A stretch of 64,000 bases of DNA from positions 201,369,660 through 201,433,659 of the forward strand of contig OX422213.1 in assembly GCA_949130495.1 (NCBI GenBank), in the 5' to 3' direction. Shown piece after piece: positions 10,931-23,500 of the stretch; position 1 is the stretch's first letter; every line of letters begins with the position of its first letter. The DNA is from Sambucus nigra. Taxonomy: Eukaryota > Streptophyta > Magnoliopsida > Dipsacales > Adoxaceae. A program made the position numbers and the translations under genes. The notes under the pieces are model-generated. The model was not told where the DNA came from, did not search any database, and was given only the letters and a program-made list of their open reading frames with translations.

Positions 10931-12982
10931 ATCAGATTCTAGTGTCCTTAGGAATCTATGCAGACGTACTACGCTTTCTGCATTGCTCTCGATTTGATAT
11001 AGGTCCTTAGGATTAGGGTTGTTGATTCCTCTTGTGAGATTTCGTTCTCCTGTCATTTCATAAGATTATAGTAATCTTTTGCACGCTCATTTGTGGCTCG
11101 TATGCTGATCGATGAAGGACGACCAAAGAAGGCCATTGCAAGGGTAGCAGAAGGCAGGACTTATTTGGGGAGGTTAGTTGAAGTTGGAGACTAGGACCGT
11201 AGTAGAAGTCACTCTCCTTGTGGAATTTGTCAAAGATGGTTGAAATAACTACTAAGGTATGGTGGTTATAATTATCCACGCACCGTTATAGGAAATGGTG
11301 GTGCTAAACTTAAATTACTCAGTGAAGTAAATTGGGAAAAAGGTTCGAAAGGTCCTTGATAAGGACCATATATTGAAGTTGAGATTATACCGTGTAAGTG
11401 TAAGGTGATTCAACGGAAGTGAAAGGCTTAGAAGCTTTGGCTTAAAGCAGGGTGTGGAAATACCTATATGTGAAAATTAGAGGAAAATTTTTCACTCATA
11501 GGAGCAATATTGAAATGGTGGGAACGGTGGTCACCACATTCGGGCGAGCAGGATGTTTTGCTCATAGAGGAATCTCACGGACGCTTTTTAACCACAAATT
11601 CCTTGGGTTATTTATGAAGGAAGAGAATACATTTTTGGATTATTCACATAAGGATCGTCTAGAGGCCGACATTGAATAAATAGTGATATGGAGAAGTGAA
11701 CCTAGTACCGAAGTAAGGTAGGTATAATGAAGGTAGAGTCTTTCAGTGGAATGATAGGCTCACTAGAGGAGTGTTGTTAACACTTAGGGAGAAGTGGTGT
11801 TCCTAGAACCCCATGGGTGGACATCCACCTGGGGAATTCATTTGAACAGGGTTGTTGAGGCCGGTACTGGAGTTTCCTCTTGACACAGAAGTTAAGGGGA
11901 CTATGAAGGCGATTGTCAGGATTGAGGCCATAGAGTTTGAGAGGTTGATAACCTTAATATGTTCAAGGTGGCTAGACATGGGGGAATGTTGTAATGTGGA
12001 GTGTATCTCTTCATGCTTCAATCTTGCCCAGTAGGAGTTGAAGGGCAAGACTAGGGTGCATGGATGGGGGCATTAAGTTACGTACTTTCGGTTTAGTTAG
12101 GGCATTGAGCTAAGATCGCACTAAGTCTGGGATTCAGTTTGGAGTAGCTAGAGTAATTGGCAAGAATGTTATTATGAGTTTCTTCTCAGGCGGAGGAGGT
12201 ATAGTTAGGCTGACTAGATAGAGTCGTAATATTTCGTTAGCCATAGACTCGTGTGTGTAATTTGAGCATTTGGCGCTATCAGTAATATTATGTAGTGCAG
12301 GTCTATGTATTTTTCCCCGATAGTGGCGTAATATTTTGAATATAAATATATAGTTTATACTACTCGTTCTATGTGTGATATACGAGTATGGTATTATTTT
12401 GAGTATAACATGTTCTTCGTTGTTCAGAGCGATAGCAGGTTAATGATTGCAAGACTATTGTGTCCGTGGTTCTAGGGTGGAACAGGTAATTCTTACTATA
12501 TATCACCTGGATACATGTTGAGTTCGCCTTTGTTATTATGGGTAGGTGAAATTTCGGTGAGAAGATGTTTCATTATCGTGATACGAGTGGGTTGCGACTT
12601 CATAGATGTGGTTTAAGGTATGCAGGGTTCATTGTTGAGCTATGAGTTTAAAATAATTATTGTTTGCGCAAGGACTTAGTGTTAGTGCGAGCGCTTGATG
12701 TTGTGTCTCCTGGGGAGAGATAGGAGTTCATATCACATTTTGTTGAAAGAGGGGATAGGTACTGATTGCATATTTCAAGCTAACGGACCTCCACGACCAA
12801 CAAAATTAAGTAATAATGTATTGGAGGGGTTCCTTGTTTGGATTTCGCTTGCGAGACGCTCCACGCATGAACCTTAACAACGTCGGGAGTGGAGAGATGT
12901 TATAGGATGCAAGGACGTAGGTTTTGTAGATAAGTCATATAGTGTGGAAGAAACACTATAGATTGAGGGCCGCATGATGATG
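10931..12982 (+). other. Non-coding internal region of the outer element, left part
   Basis: Two kilobases with only short open frames (at most 81 codons) and no match to gag or pol motifs. It includes a diverged copy of the module (about 12790-12890). The frames at 10865-11279 and 11452-12048 give no recognisable product. It resembles decayed or non-coding internal DNA of a non-autonomous element. Confidence 0.65.
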
Positions 12983-12987
12983 GTATG

Positions 12988-13553
12988 TGTTGATACCAAA
13001 ATTAATATGCTGATGTGGATGAATCATACGAAGACACTTGTCAATCTACGTGGTGCAATAACAACGAGGAAGTTCATTTCCTGACCAACTCATGATTCTC
13101 TACGAGCAACGAGGATACATCGAGGAACTCTAGCGCACCGAGGTACTCTAGCGCTCCGAGGAACTCCTGAGCAACGAGCAACTATGGCGATCCGACCTGC
13201 ATCTCGGTCGTATCATTAATTGCCAGATAATCAACAGTTCAAATATTCATTGAATGATCATAATCTTGACGCACACGCTGCATTAAATGTATTGCCCTTT
13301 CATCCGTATATCATTTAATGTATTGACCCTTTCATGTACAGCCTCAAGGCTATAAATACCTTGTATCAACCCCATTCAAGGGGGGGGAGGGGAATTTCTG
13401 GAGAGAACTTGTATTCAAGAATTCTGTAAACACTCAGCAATAACATAACAGTGGACGTAGGCTTTATTCCTAGCCGAACCACTTTAAAAATCTCTGCCTT
13501 ATTTATTTATCTGTGATTGAATAATTAGAGCGATCTAGTTTTTTACATCAACA
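12988..13553 (+). repeat. 5' LTR of Tat-1
   Basis: TGTTGATACC to CATCAACA, 566 bp. It contains short CGAGGAACTC-type repeats (about 13110-13180), a TATA box, and the (AACA)-rich terminus directly before the primer site. Confidence 0.95.
13351..13358 (+). promoter_or_regulatory. TATA box of the Tat-1 LTR
   Basis: TATAAATA in the context AAGGCTATAAATACC. It is identical in the 3' LTR (25009-25016) and present inverted in the Tat-3 LTR (61446-61453). It would drive the genomic transcript. Confidence 0.8.
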
Positions 13554-13556
13554 GAT

Positions 13557-13574
13557 TGGCGCCGTCTGTGGGAA
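13557..13574 (+). other. Primer-binding site of Tat-1
   Basis: TGGCGCCGTCTGTGGGAA, three bases after the 5' LTR. The same 18 bases occur inverted at 39055-39072 in Tat-2, so both elements use the same tRNA primer. I do not assign the tRNA. Confidence 0.85.
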
Positions 13575-13616
13575 ACGACTGTTACTATCGTTTTTCGCAA
13601 AAATCATTTATTATCA

Positions 13617-14363
13617 ATGGCAGATAATCCAGAATCCAGTAATCGAAATGCTGAAAATACTGGAAATCTTCCAAATCCATCTGCACCTCCAGATCTGGCT
13701 GGAATTATGACAAATCTGGCTCAAGGACAAACCGCCATGCAAGAATCTATGAGGCAACTCATTCAAACTCTTCAAGGCGGTGCACCTACCTATTCAGGAC
13801 ATAGGAGTGATCGTGGGCAATCACGATCCAGACGTACTGGGTCATATCGCAATGGGGAGTCTAATGATTCTACGTATCAACTTGGGCGAACCTCATCGAT
13901 ACGGGATACGAATACAGATCAAAATATTACTCTCTCTCCGGAGAGAGCTAGCGCTTTGGAAAGATTAAGCAGGGTGTCTCCTTTCAGTCGGTTAGGACCA
14001 AGGAGGAATATGAGTCCACCTAGAGCTCCATCGAGAAGTTTTCGGCCACCATCAAGTTTGAGAGAAGGATCAGCACAATCACGACCAGCTACTCGTCGAG
14101 ATAAATCTCAGGAAGCTACGTCAGAGCAATCAATTGCTCGGACTAAGCGGCCTGAGGAAGGAAATGAAGCATGGAAAGGTTCCATTCAGCGGTTAGAAGA
14201 TAGACTGGGAGAAATGGCTAAGGCAAGAAACCCCTTACAGAGAACTTTTGTTAAAGGGACACCTTTTGTGCAAGCCATTGTGGATTTTTCTACACCATCG
14301 AAATTCAAAGCACCTGTGGTGACCCCAAGTACGATGGAAAGACAGATCATGTACTTCATATAG
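13617..14363 (+). pseudogene. Tat-1 Gag, N-terminal part ending in a frameshift
   Basis: ATG at 13617 opens a 248-codon frame with a low-complexity, arginine/serine-rich N-terminus, as usual in Tat Gag proteins. From NPLQRTFVKGTPF on it aligns with Tat-2 Gag. Just after VVTPS, at about 14327, a small indel shifts the frame; the Gag continues (HIEQYQAAADIY) in the frame that leads into 14408. Gag would form the particle that packages element RNA. The lesion alone would end Gag before its capsid-like domain. Confidence 0.85.
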
Positions 14364-16738
14364 AACAATACCAAGCTGCTGCCGACATCTATGCCGTCCC
14401 CGACGAGATGAGGTGTAGAGCATTCTCTGGAACTCTTACCGGATCTGCACAAATATGGTACAATAATCTTCCTCGGGGTAAGAATTCATCTTTTATTCAG
14501 TTAGCCGAGCTATTCATTGGCAATTTTTGTTTTGGAGCAAAGCCAGTAAAGCGAGTAGCACACTTGCTAAGTGTTAGACAAAAATCAGGTGAAAGTACTA
14601 GAGATTATATAACTCGTTTTAATAACGAGAAGTTGGAAGTCATAGATTACGAAGAAAAGACAGCAATCACTGCTTTAATGAGTGGTTTGCTGCCTAACAA
14701 GCTATACTACACCTTGGCCAAATATCCACCTAAAACTATGTCAGAGTTGATGGCGAAAGCGGCCAAAATTATGAATGCCGAGGAGGCTATGGCTGCGAAG
14801 AAGAATATGGATAAAGAAAGTAAAGTGGAGGTCGACAAGTCTAAGAAGAAAGATCAGAAAGGTAATGGTGGTGACAAACACTCTAAGAATAATAGGACGT
14901 CATGGGAGGTCCTAAAGAAGTACGATAATTATACTCCATTGAAGATGGGTATTAATCATGTTTTGGAAGAAATCAAGAATAGCGAGGAAATCAAGTGGCC
15001 AAAAAAACTGAGAACAAATCCTGATCTGAGGAACAAGGACAAATACTGCGAGTTTCACAAAGATCATGGTCATACGACCAAAAATTGCATAGCCCTTCAG
15101 AACGAGATTGAAACGCTCATCCGAAGAGGAAAATTATCAAAATATGTAGATCGCAGGGGTGAGAGGAAGAATGATGATAGAACGAGAGAGAGATCTAGAT
15201 CTCCTCGTCGTGCAGAGGAGAAAAAGAAGAGGGACCACGAAGATGATCCAGATGATGATCCCGATCTTCCCAAGAAGCCAAGGCAGCCTGAACGTGAGGT
15301 ATTTTCCATACGTTTTGGGTCATTTGATTGCAATGTTATTACAGGAGGAGATGCAGGAGTAGGAGACCTTACTGCAGAAAGAAAAGCTTACCTCGGAGAG
15401 GCTCAGGCTTGTTCATATATTCAGCGAATAAATCTGGCCGAGGAGGATCGTCCGAGGAAGGTAAACAAAGAGAAGCTAGTCATTGGTTTTTCAAAAAACG
15501 ACCTGGCAGGTGTTCTTTACCCTCATGACGATCCTTTGGTGATCAAAATGAGGATGAAAGAGGTGGTCATTTCAAGGGTGTTGGTAGACAATGGTAGTTC
15601 GGCAGACATCATGTACTATTCATGCTTTGATAGCTTGAATTTGAAATTATCTCAACTGGAACCTTATCACAGACCCCTTCTGGGTTTTGCTGGCGAGAAA
15701 GTTTTTCCGCTTGGGACGATCAAGTTGGATATACTCATTGGAACTTGGCCTGCTTGTCGAACAGAAAGAATACGCTTCTTTATGATGGATAAAAATGTGC
15801 AGTCAGCCTACAACATCATTATGGGAAGAGTTGGATTGAAAAAGTTCGAAGCAGTTCCATCTACGGTACATCAGTGTTTGAAATTCCCAACAAATTTTGG
15901 AGTCGGAGTTGTGAAAGGTGATCAAAAAGTAGCTCGGGAATGCTATTATTCGTCTGCCGAGCAAGAGGAACTTGAAGAATCAAGGAAAAAGACCACTACT
16001 TACCAAGTGGAGGAAGGTACAGAAATTGAAACTCTTGACCCTAGAGATGAATCTCAACTTGTAAAAGGACAGGTGGTGGAATCTACAGAAAATGTTATTC
16101 TAGATGACGAGCATCCTGAACGAGTAACCCAGATAGGATCGTCGTTGGATGTTTCAATAAAACAGGAGTTGATAACTTGTTTGAGAAACAGGAAGAATAC
16201 TATTGCTTGGAGTCATGAAGACATGCCAGGAATAGATCCAAACTTCTTATGTCATGAGCTCAATGTGAATAAGGAGATCAAGCCTGTGAAGCAGAGAAGA
16301 AGAGTGTTTAGTCCCGAGAAGAACCAGGCCATACAAGAAGAGGTCGAGAAGCTCCAGAAAGCCCAATTCATTGAAGATGTGAAATATCCAGATTGGTTGG
16401 CAAATGTGGTGATGGTAAAGAAGAAGAACAATAAGTGGAGAATGTGTGTTGATTTCACTGATCTTAACAAGGCATGCCCAAAAGATCATTTTCCATTGCC
16501 CAGAATCGACCAACTAGTAGATGCTACCTCGGGACATGAGCTGCTCAGCTTCATGGATGCATATTCTGGTTACAATCAGATCAAAATGAAACCTGAAGAC
16601 AGGGAAAGTACTTCTTTTATTACCCCAAGGGGAACTTATTGTTATAATGTTATGCCTTTTGGTTTAAAAAATGCAGGTGCAACATATCAGCGGCTGATGA
16701 ACAAGGTTTTTTCCAAACAAATCAGTTGCAACATGTAG
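14331..16738 (+). pseudogene. Tat-1 Gag C-terminus, protease and RT, ended by a stop
   Basis: One frame runs from about 14331 to TAG at 16736-16738. It covers the Gag domain (MRCRAFSGTLTGSAQIWY), a zinc-knuckle-like CEFHKDHGHTTKNC, an acidic/basic linker, and the protease region with VDNGSSADIMYY (D-N-G-S-S active-site motif). RT follows: RMCVDFTDLNKACPKDHFPLPR, FMDAYSGYNQI (motif A aspartate present) and MPFGLKNAGATYQRLMN. The stop falls two codons before the catalytic VYVDDML at 16739-16760, so truncated RT would lack its active-site box. Confidence 0.88.
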
Positions 16739-18435
16739 GTCTATGTCGACGACATGCTCACCAAAAGCAAGAGAGCTACTGATCATCTAATTGACTTAGG
16801 CCAGACCTTTGATCAACTAGATAAATATCAAATGAAGCTCAACCCGACGAAGTGTACCTTTGGAGTATGAGAAGGAATGTTCCTCGGATACATCGTCAAT
16901 CAACGAGGTATTGAGGCAAATCCAGAAAAGATCAAAGCTCTTTTAGGGATGCGATCCCCAACGACGAGGAAAGAAGTACAGAGTCTTACAGGACGAGTTG
17001 CAACGCTCAACAGATTTGTATCCCGAGCAACTGATAAATGCCTCCCATTCTTCAAAACACTGCGAAAAATTTTTGAGTGGACTGATGAATGTGAGAAGGC
17101 CTTTCAAGATTTGAAGAAGTATTTGGGAGCCCCACCATTGTTGTCTAGGCCAATAACAGGAGAAAAGTTGTACTTATATCTGGCAGTATCAGAAAATGCA
17201 GTCAGCTCGGCATTGATCAGATTGGAGAATGGAGTCCAGAAGCCAATTTATTACACAAGTAAGGCTTTTCGAGGTGCCAAAATCAGATACCCGAAGCTAG
17301 AAAAATTGGCATTGGCATTAATTGAGGCAAGTAGAAGAATGAGGCCATATTTCCAGGCCCATACCATCATCGTGTATACCGACACGCCATTAAGGCAAGC
17401 CCTTCACAAGCCAGAAAAGTCAGGAAGATTGATGTATTGGGCAATAGAACTCGGTGAATATGATATTGTGTATGAACCCAGATCATCATTAAAGGTGCAA
17501 GCTGTAGCAGATTTTATAGCAGAGTTCACATACCCTGATACCCCCGAGGAACAAAAGGTACTTGCGGACCTACCTGTGGACGATACAAGATCAACAGACA
17601 CAGGTCCAGACCAACTAAGGTTGGTAAAAGGACTTGTGGATGTAGAAAAATCATTATATTCCAACCCAGACCAACTCCAGTTGGTAAAAGGGCACGAACA
17701 GATGATCGACGAGGAACGAAAGATACCAGAGGATGATGAAAGAAAACAACAGATATTTTACCGAGGAGCTCTGACAGATAAGAAATTTGAAGACGAGTTA
17801 CCTACATGGAGATTATATGTAGATGGATCATCTTGCACAGCTGGTTGTGGAGCAGGGATTATTTTAAACACCCCAGATGATATTGACATGGAGTATGCCT
17901 TGCGATTCCAATTCAAAGCCTCCAATAATGAAGCTGAATATGAGGCTATGATAGCAGGTTTTCATTTGGCAAAAATTATGGAAGCACGACAAGTAATTGT
18001 TTTCAATGATTCTCAATTAATTATGAATCAGATGATGGGAATATATGCAGTTAAGGGAGAATTAATGGTGAAATACCATGCAAAGGTGATGGAGTTATTG
18101 ACTGAATTTGATGCTATTCAATTAGTGAGAATACCGAGGATGGAGAATACTAGAGCAGACGCATTGGCCCGATTAGCGTCAGCTACGCGCACCGAGCTGC
18201 GAAGGACAATACCAATTGAAGTATTAGAAAGTCGGAGCATAGAAGAAGACCTGATGGTGAATATAATTACTCTTAATTTAGGACCCTCTTGGATGGATCC
18301 TATCAGGGCTTACATTGAAGAAGGAGAACTACCAGAGGATAAGCTAACCTCCAAGAAATTGAAGTATAAAGTTGCTCGGTATGTATTAACTAATGGTGTT
18401 TTGTATCGACAAGGAATTATGGCAGGTTTGCAGAG
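16739..18435 (+). pseudogene. Tat-1 RT C-terminus, RNase H and extra RNase H
   Basis: The frame resumes with VYVDDMLTKS, meets TGA at 16868-16870, then runs open from 16877. The first RNase H spans YLYLAVSENAVSSALIR to ADFIAEFT (about 17165-17530). A spacer with two similar DQL-LVKG repeats follows. The second RNase H of the Tat lineage lies at about 17805-18190: LYVDGSS, NNEAEYEAM, FNDSQL and ADALARLAS, the four acidic positions being intact. The extra domain is closer to archaeal/plant-type RNase H and is a lineage marker. The frame is lost near 18435, where about ten residues before the integrase zinc finger are missing relative to Tat-2. Confidence 0.88.
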
Positions 18436-19479
18436 ATGTGTAAGGAAATCCATGAACGATCTTGTGGAGCTCATGTAGCAGGTCGGACACTTTTGCAAAG
18501 GGTGATGAGACAGGGATACTACTGGCCGACGATGAGAGCTGATTGTATAGCCTATGCCAAGAAGTGTGACAAGTGCCAACGCTTTTCCTCCATTCGAAGA
18601 ACTCCACAAGCATTGTTGACACCCATAACTTCACCTTGGCCATTTGCCATGTGGGGGATTGATTTAGTTGGACCATTGCCGACGACCCGATGAAGGTTCA
18701 AGTACCTCGTCGTGGCAGTGGATTATTTTACAAAGTGGGTGGAAGCTGAGCCACTAATTGATATGACGTACGAGAAGGTATATCAGTTCATTTGGAAGAA
18801 CATCATTTGTCGATATGGTCTCCCCCATGCTTTCATCACAGACCATGGAACACAATTCGATAACGAAGAATTTGCTGCCTATTGTCATCAGTCGAACATT
18901 TTGAAGTTTCATTCAGCACCAAGCCATCCCCAAAGCAATGGACAAACTGAGGTGACGAACATAACATTACTAAATGGTTTGAAGAAAAGGTTAAGTGAAG
19001 CTAAAGCAAATTAGATTAATGAGTTCCACTCAGTACTATGGGCTTACCGAACAACTCCCCGAGCAGCAACTGGAGAATCACCATATATGCTAGCATTCGA
19101 AAGTGAGGCTGTGATACCTGCCGAGTTGGGTCTCCCAACGCATAGAGTGCTGAATTTCAATTCCCCAGTCAGCGATTTGATGCGAAGACTGGATTTGGAT
19201 ATGCTCGAGGAGGTTAGAGAAGAGGCAGCCATTAGGAATGCTGCTTACCAATAATGTACAACTTTGTTCTACAACAAAAGGGTGAAGAAATGTGATTTAA
19301 AAGAAGGGGATTATGTGCTAAAGAAAGTCATTCAGAAGCATAATAAGCTGGAAGCAAACTGGCATGGACCTTACCGAGTTACAGAAGTTGTTCGACCAGG
19401 AACTTACAGAATATCTACTCTAGAGGGAGAGGAATTTAAGAATGCATGGAACGCTGAACACCTGCGCAAGTATTATTAG
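18436..19479 (+). pseudogene. Tat-1 integrase, degenerate
   Basis: Zinc-binding part HERSCGAHVAGRTLL to KKCDKCQRF, then the core: GIDLVGPLP, VDYFTKWVEAEP, TDHGTQFDN and HPQSNGQTEVTN, so the DDE residues are readable. TGA at 18691-18693, TAG at 19012-19014 and TAA at 19252-19254 break it. The C-terminal domain (NKLEANWHGPYRVTEVV) ends at TAG 19477-19479 with LRKYY. It would insert element DNA. The three stops make it non-functional. Confidence 0.88.
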
Positions 19480-19589
19480 TAATGTAAAATGTAAATGCAT
19501 TTCCTTCATTATGAATAAAACGAGGATGTTTTCACCATTTTCTTTCTGTTGAAAGTTTTTCGGGGAATACTAGTGTTATACACTATGCT

Positions 19590-20095
19590 CAAAAAATACT
19601 CCTTTGGTTAGGAGCAAAAAATACTCCTTTGGTTAGGAGACGACACTCTATGCTCAAAAAATACTCCTTTGGTTAGGAGGCGACACTAGCGTGATCAACT
19701 ACGGTTGGTAAGATAACTAGTGGACAGTTCGAAAGAACAAAAAAATACTCCTTTGGTTAGGAGACGACACTAGCGTGATCAACTACGGTTGGTAAGAAAA
19801 CTAGTGGACAGTTCAAAAGAACCTACTCCTTTGGTTAGGAGGCGACACTAGCGTGATCAACTACGGTTGGTAAGATAACTAGTGGACAGTTCGAAAGAAC
19901 CAAAAAATACTCCTTTGCTTAGGAGACGACACTAGCGTGATCAACTACGGTTGGTAAGATAACTAGTGGACAGTTCGAAAGAACCAAAAAATACTCCTTT
20001 GGTTAGGAGACGACACTAGCATGATCAACTACGGTTGGTAAGATAACTAGTGGACAGTTCGAAAGAACCAAAAAAATACTCTTTTGTTGGACGAG
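19590..20095. repeat. 84-bp tandem array in the Tat-1 3' region
   Basis: Five units of 78-85 bp are marked by GCGTGATCAACTACGG (19689, 19773, 19851, 19934; GCATG variant 20019). Partial copies of the leading ATACTCCTTTGGTTAGGAG lie at 19590-19680. It sits between the pol stop and the antisense gene, the same place as the 188-bp array in Tat-2. Confidence 0.9.
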
Positions 20096-20143
20096 AGGTA
20101 ATATTATCACAAAAGTTCCTCAGAGAACAAAACATTCCAAAAT

Positions 20144-20350
20144 GAACCAAGTATGGTTGGTCGGGGATAAAAACCCACTAACTGTAGTTGGTCGACGAGG
20201 ATAAATTATTGACCTTGGTTGGTCGGACACATTTTATGAAAATATTTGAAATTGAACCAAGTATGGTTGGTCGGGGATAAAGACCCATCAACTGTAGTTG
20301 GTCGACAAACATTATTTATCCACCCTGGTTGGTTGGAAACAGTTTGAACA
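20144..20350. repeat. Two-copy 110-bp tandem repeat
   Basis: GAACCAAGTATGGTTGGTCG recurs at 20144 and 20254, each followed by a TTGGTCGAC segment. TGGTTGGT motifs link it loosely to the 84-bp array beside it. Confidence 0.8.
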
Positions 20351-20592
20351 TTTTATACTCATTACTTTATTATTAAGTGATTGAACAACCTTGATACTTG
20401 TAACTTTTTATTAAGTTGCTCGATGAACAATATTATTGTTATCTTTTTAACAGATACATATGCACAAATATAAAGGTGTTTGATAAACACAAGACAACAT
20501 CAAAATTTACAAACAGAAAATGAAAGTCTTTTCATTAAAATTCAAAATAAATTACAGGTTACATGAATGTACTAACTATTACATTGATAGTC

Positions 20593-23500
20593 CTATTCTA
20601 TTGGTTTCTTGCCCTTTGCTTTAGAAATAGGCTCTTCGCCAGCAGGAGGATCTTCCAGGCAAAGGGGAGAATTAATAAAGTTCAAGTCCTTCAACATTCT
20701 GACATTCATTATTGAAGGTGTCTCCATTAGATGCTCTGGACAAGATACATCGATTTGGGAATGAAGGCTATAATCACCGAGGTATTTTGAAATTAAACTA
20801 CGTGGAATGGAACGAGCTGGGATCCGGGCCATGTCTAATCTGAAAGGTGGCACAGGCAAGTCTAATAACCCTGGAGCATGATAATCCCATAAATAATGCC
20901 CTTGCGCTAATTTTAACACACCCAGTGCGTTCAACCACCCTTGCTTATAACCTTCATTGTTGGCATGTTCAATACGAGCATCCAAGTGAACAAGAGCTTC
21001 ATTATATCCTGCCATCCATAATTCCCTGGGTTGCTTATAAAATTGAAAGGTTAATCTATCCAATTGTTTGAGAAGGTTTTTGGCAAAAAGATCCTTAGTA
21101 TGTAGAGAAGACTTCGTTGCAGTAATTTGATCTTCCAAGGATAGATTTTTCTTGGACATTTCTGATAGAGCTCGATCTTTGACTTTTAATTGGAATGCCT
21201 GAGTTTCCAAAGTAGATTGGGTACGAGCCTCTTCGACATTACGACTAAGAACTCTTGATCGACTCCGAGCAGCGATTGGTGAACTTTTCTCCTCGGCAAC
21301 ATTTTGAGTAGCTCTTTCTCGCCCCCGAGAACCTCTACCTCGTCCCCGAGCAGTCCCAGAAACAGCAGATCTTCTTAAGTCATCCAGTTCTTGCCTTAAT
21401 TTGGCATTTTCGACCTCTAAGAACGAGAAACCTTCATCAGTAACTGGCACTAAAGCAGTGGAAGATGATGCTGCAGATTCATACTGAGCCAACTTTTTCT
21501 GTAAATTATTGTTCTCCTGTTCCAACAACTTAGCAATCTGCCTGCAGGCCTCAACCTCACCTTTTAGAGTTCTTTCCCTAATATCATATCCAGCGAGGAT
21601 CTTTTTATGGCCTGTTTCAGAAGAGAGCTGCTGATATCTATTTTCATATTCCTTGTGCAGCAAATCAGTTGATTCATTATGTTGATTCTGAAGATCTTCT
21701 AAGCTGCAATGAAGTTCCTCGATCAATTCGTAGTATGCCATATTATTGGCCACAGATCTATCAAGTAAATCCTTCAGGTACCGGTAAGCCTCAACTGCTT
21801 GTTCTGAGGCATCGTGACCAAGGATGTCGACAATCTCTGATACACTTAGGTCTGTATGACCAGCTTTATAATATCCATTGCATTGTCGCATCAACTCAGT
21901 ATCAGGAGCAGATATCAATTCCATTCTGGCCAAAAAGTAATAACGAAGAGAAAGCAGGAGTTAATAAATAAAAGCGGACAGAGGATCAACAATGAAGAGG
22001 AATGAAGATGTGTTTTATTAGATCATCAAAAGATTACATTGTTCGATTACAAGTAATGAAAGAAAGAAATGATACCGAACAACTTCACACCTTTTCCTTG
22101 TCCCCCAAGACTTTCTCGGGAGGCTGGGACGAGGAGCTCGGTTGCTCGGTAGTAACAGCGGTTTGATCGGCAGGAATCTTCTCAGGAGGAGGAGGCATGG
22201 AAGAAATATCCTCGGTGGCAGAGGGTTGAGAGGCAGAGACCTGATCACCTATGGCCATAGAAGATTCATCAAAGACAGGCTCATCTTCTTCTTCTTCCAC
22301 AATTGCTGGAGGAGGACCAGGGAGGTGTAGTTGGAATAACTCAGAGTCGTCTTTGATCTTCAACTCTTGCAGAGCAGCTACCCAGCCATCATGGAAGTAT
22401 TTCAACTTCCCATATTGAACTTGGGATGTCATTGCAGCAATTCCCTTATCCCATCCTTTCTCCCAGCCAGCGCTGAAAGATTTTTTGACTGCGATTTTTC
22501 TTCTTAGTCTCTCCGAGGAGAGTTTCACATCCAATTCTTCCTTTTGGACCTTGATATCTCGCAGGGCGGACAATTCTTCCTCTGCCTTCTTCAGTTTATC
22601 CTCAAGTTCTCCAAAATTCTTGAGCTTGTCGTCGTATTTTTTATGCTCAACCTCCAAACTTTTTACTTTATTCTCCAATCCTTTGGAGATCTCGGCCAAC
22701 TTCACTTTCTCGGCTTCAACTATTGACAACTTTTTCTCCCAAGCAGTCTTGTCCTCATTGTACTGTTGGCGAGATTCCTTCAAGGATTGGGTCAAACCCA
22801 ACAGAGCATCCTCTACACTAGACGAGGAACTAGAGGCTTTAATTACCTCGTCCTTCTTCACAATGTTATTAAAACAGTTCACCAGCTGAAAGAGGAGAAA
22901 AACAGTAAGTCAGTGCAAAAATACAAATACTCAGAGAAAGAAAGAAAACCCAGAGTATGAGAAGTTTACCGAAGCAAGGTGACGAGTAGCTAGGGATGTC
23001 AGCATATCCCTGGAGATATTTTCATCAATTCCTTGGACCTCGGGTATGATCCAAGTTTTTACCGAGCTCATTGCAGAGCTCGGAGGAATGATGGTTGGAA
23101 CACCAACAACACCAGAAGGTGGGGAAGAGGCAGTTTCAGCCAAATTGACTAAGGATGATTTCCTCAATCTTCTCAAAGGGACTTCAGTAGCTTCAACCAA
23201 AGAAGAACTCTTGGTCGGAGAAACGGTAATCACTTCCATAGGAGCAACTTTCTTGCTCGGAGCCACTGGGGGCTTCTCGGCAGCTTTAGAGGGTGCAGCA
23301 TCCACTTTCTTAGTCCCCTCTGGGACATCAATTTTGCTCTTCTTAGCCCCAACAACAGAAGTAACATCATCAAAGAGAGCAGGAGGAGCTCTTTTCTTAC
23401 CCATCCTTTGACTTAAAGGAAGATGAGAATCTGAAGAAGAATCTTCTGGAGTTGAAGCTGGTTCAATAGGGCGAGCAGTATAAGAGGTTGTGTAACTCTT

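Noticed and set aside
19590..20095. CRISPR-like regular repeats
   Set aside because: Units of 84 bp are repeated as a whole without unique spacers, inside a plant retrotransposon; an ordinary tandem array.
22485..22889. 134-codon plus-strand open frame
   Set aside because: Opposite-strand shadow of a lysine/glutamate coiled-coil exon, which gives serine/phenylalanine-rich frames.
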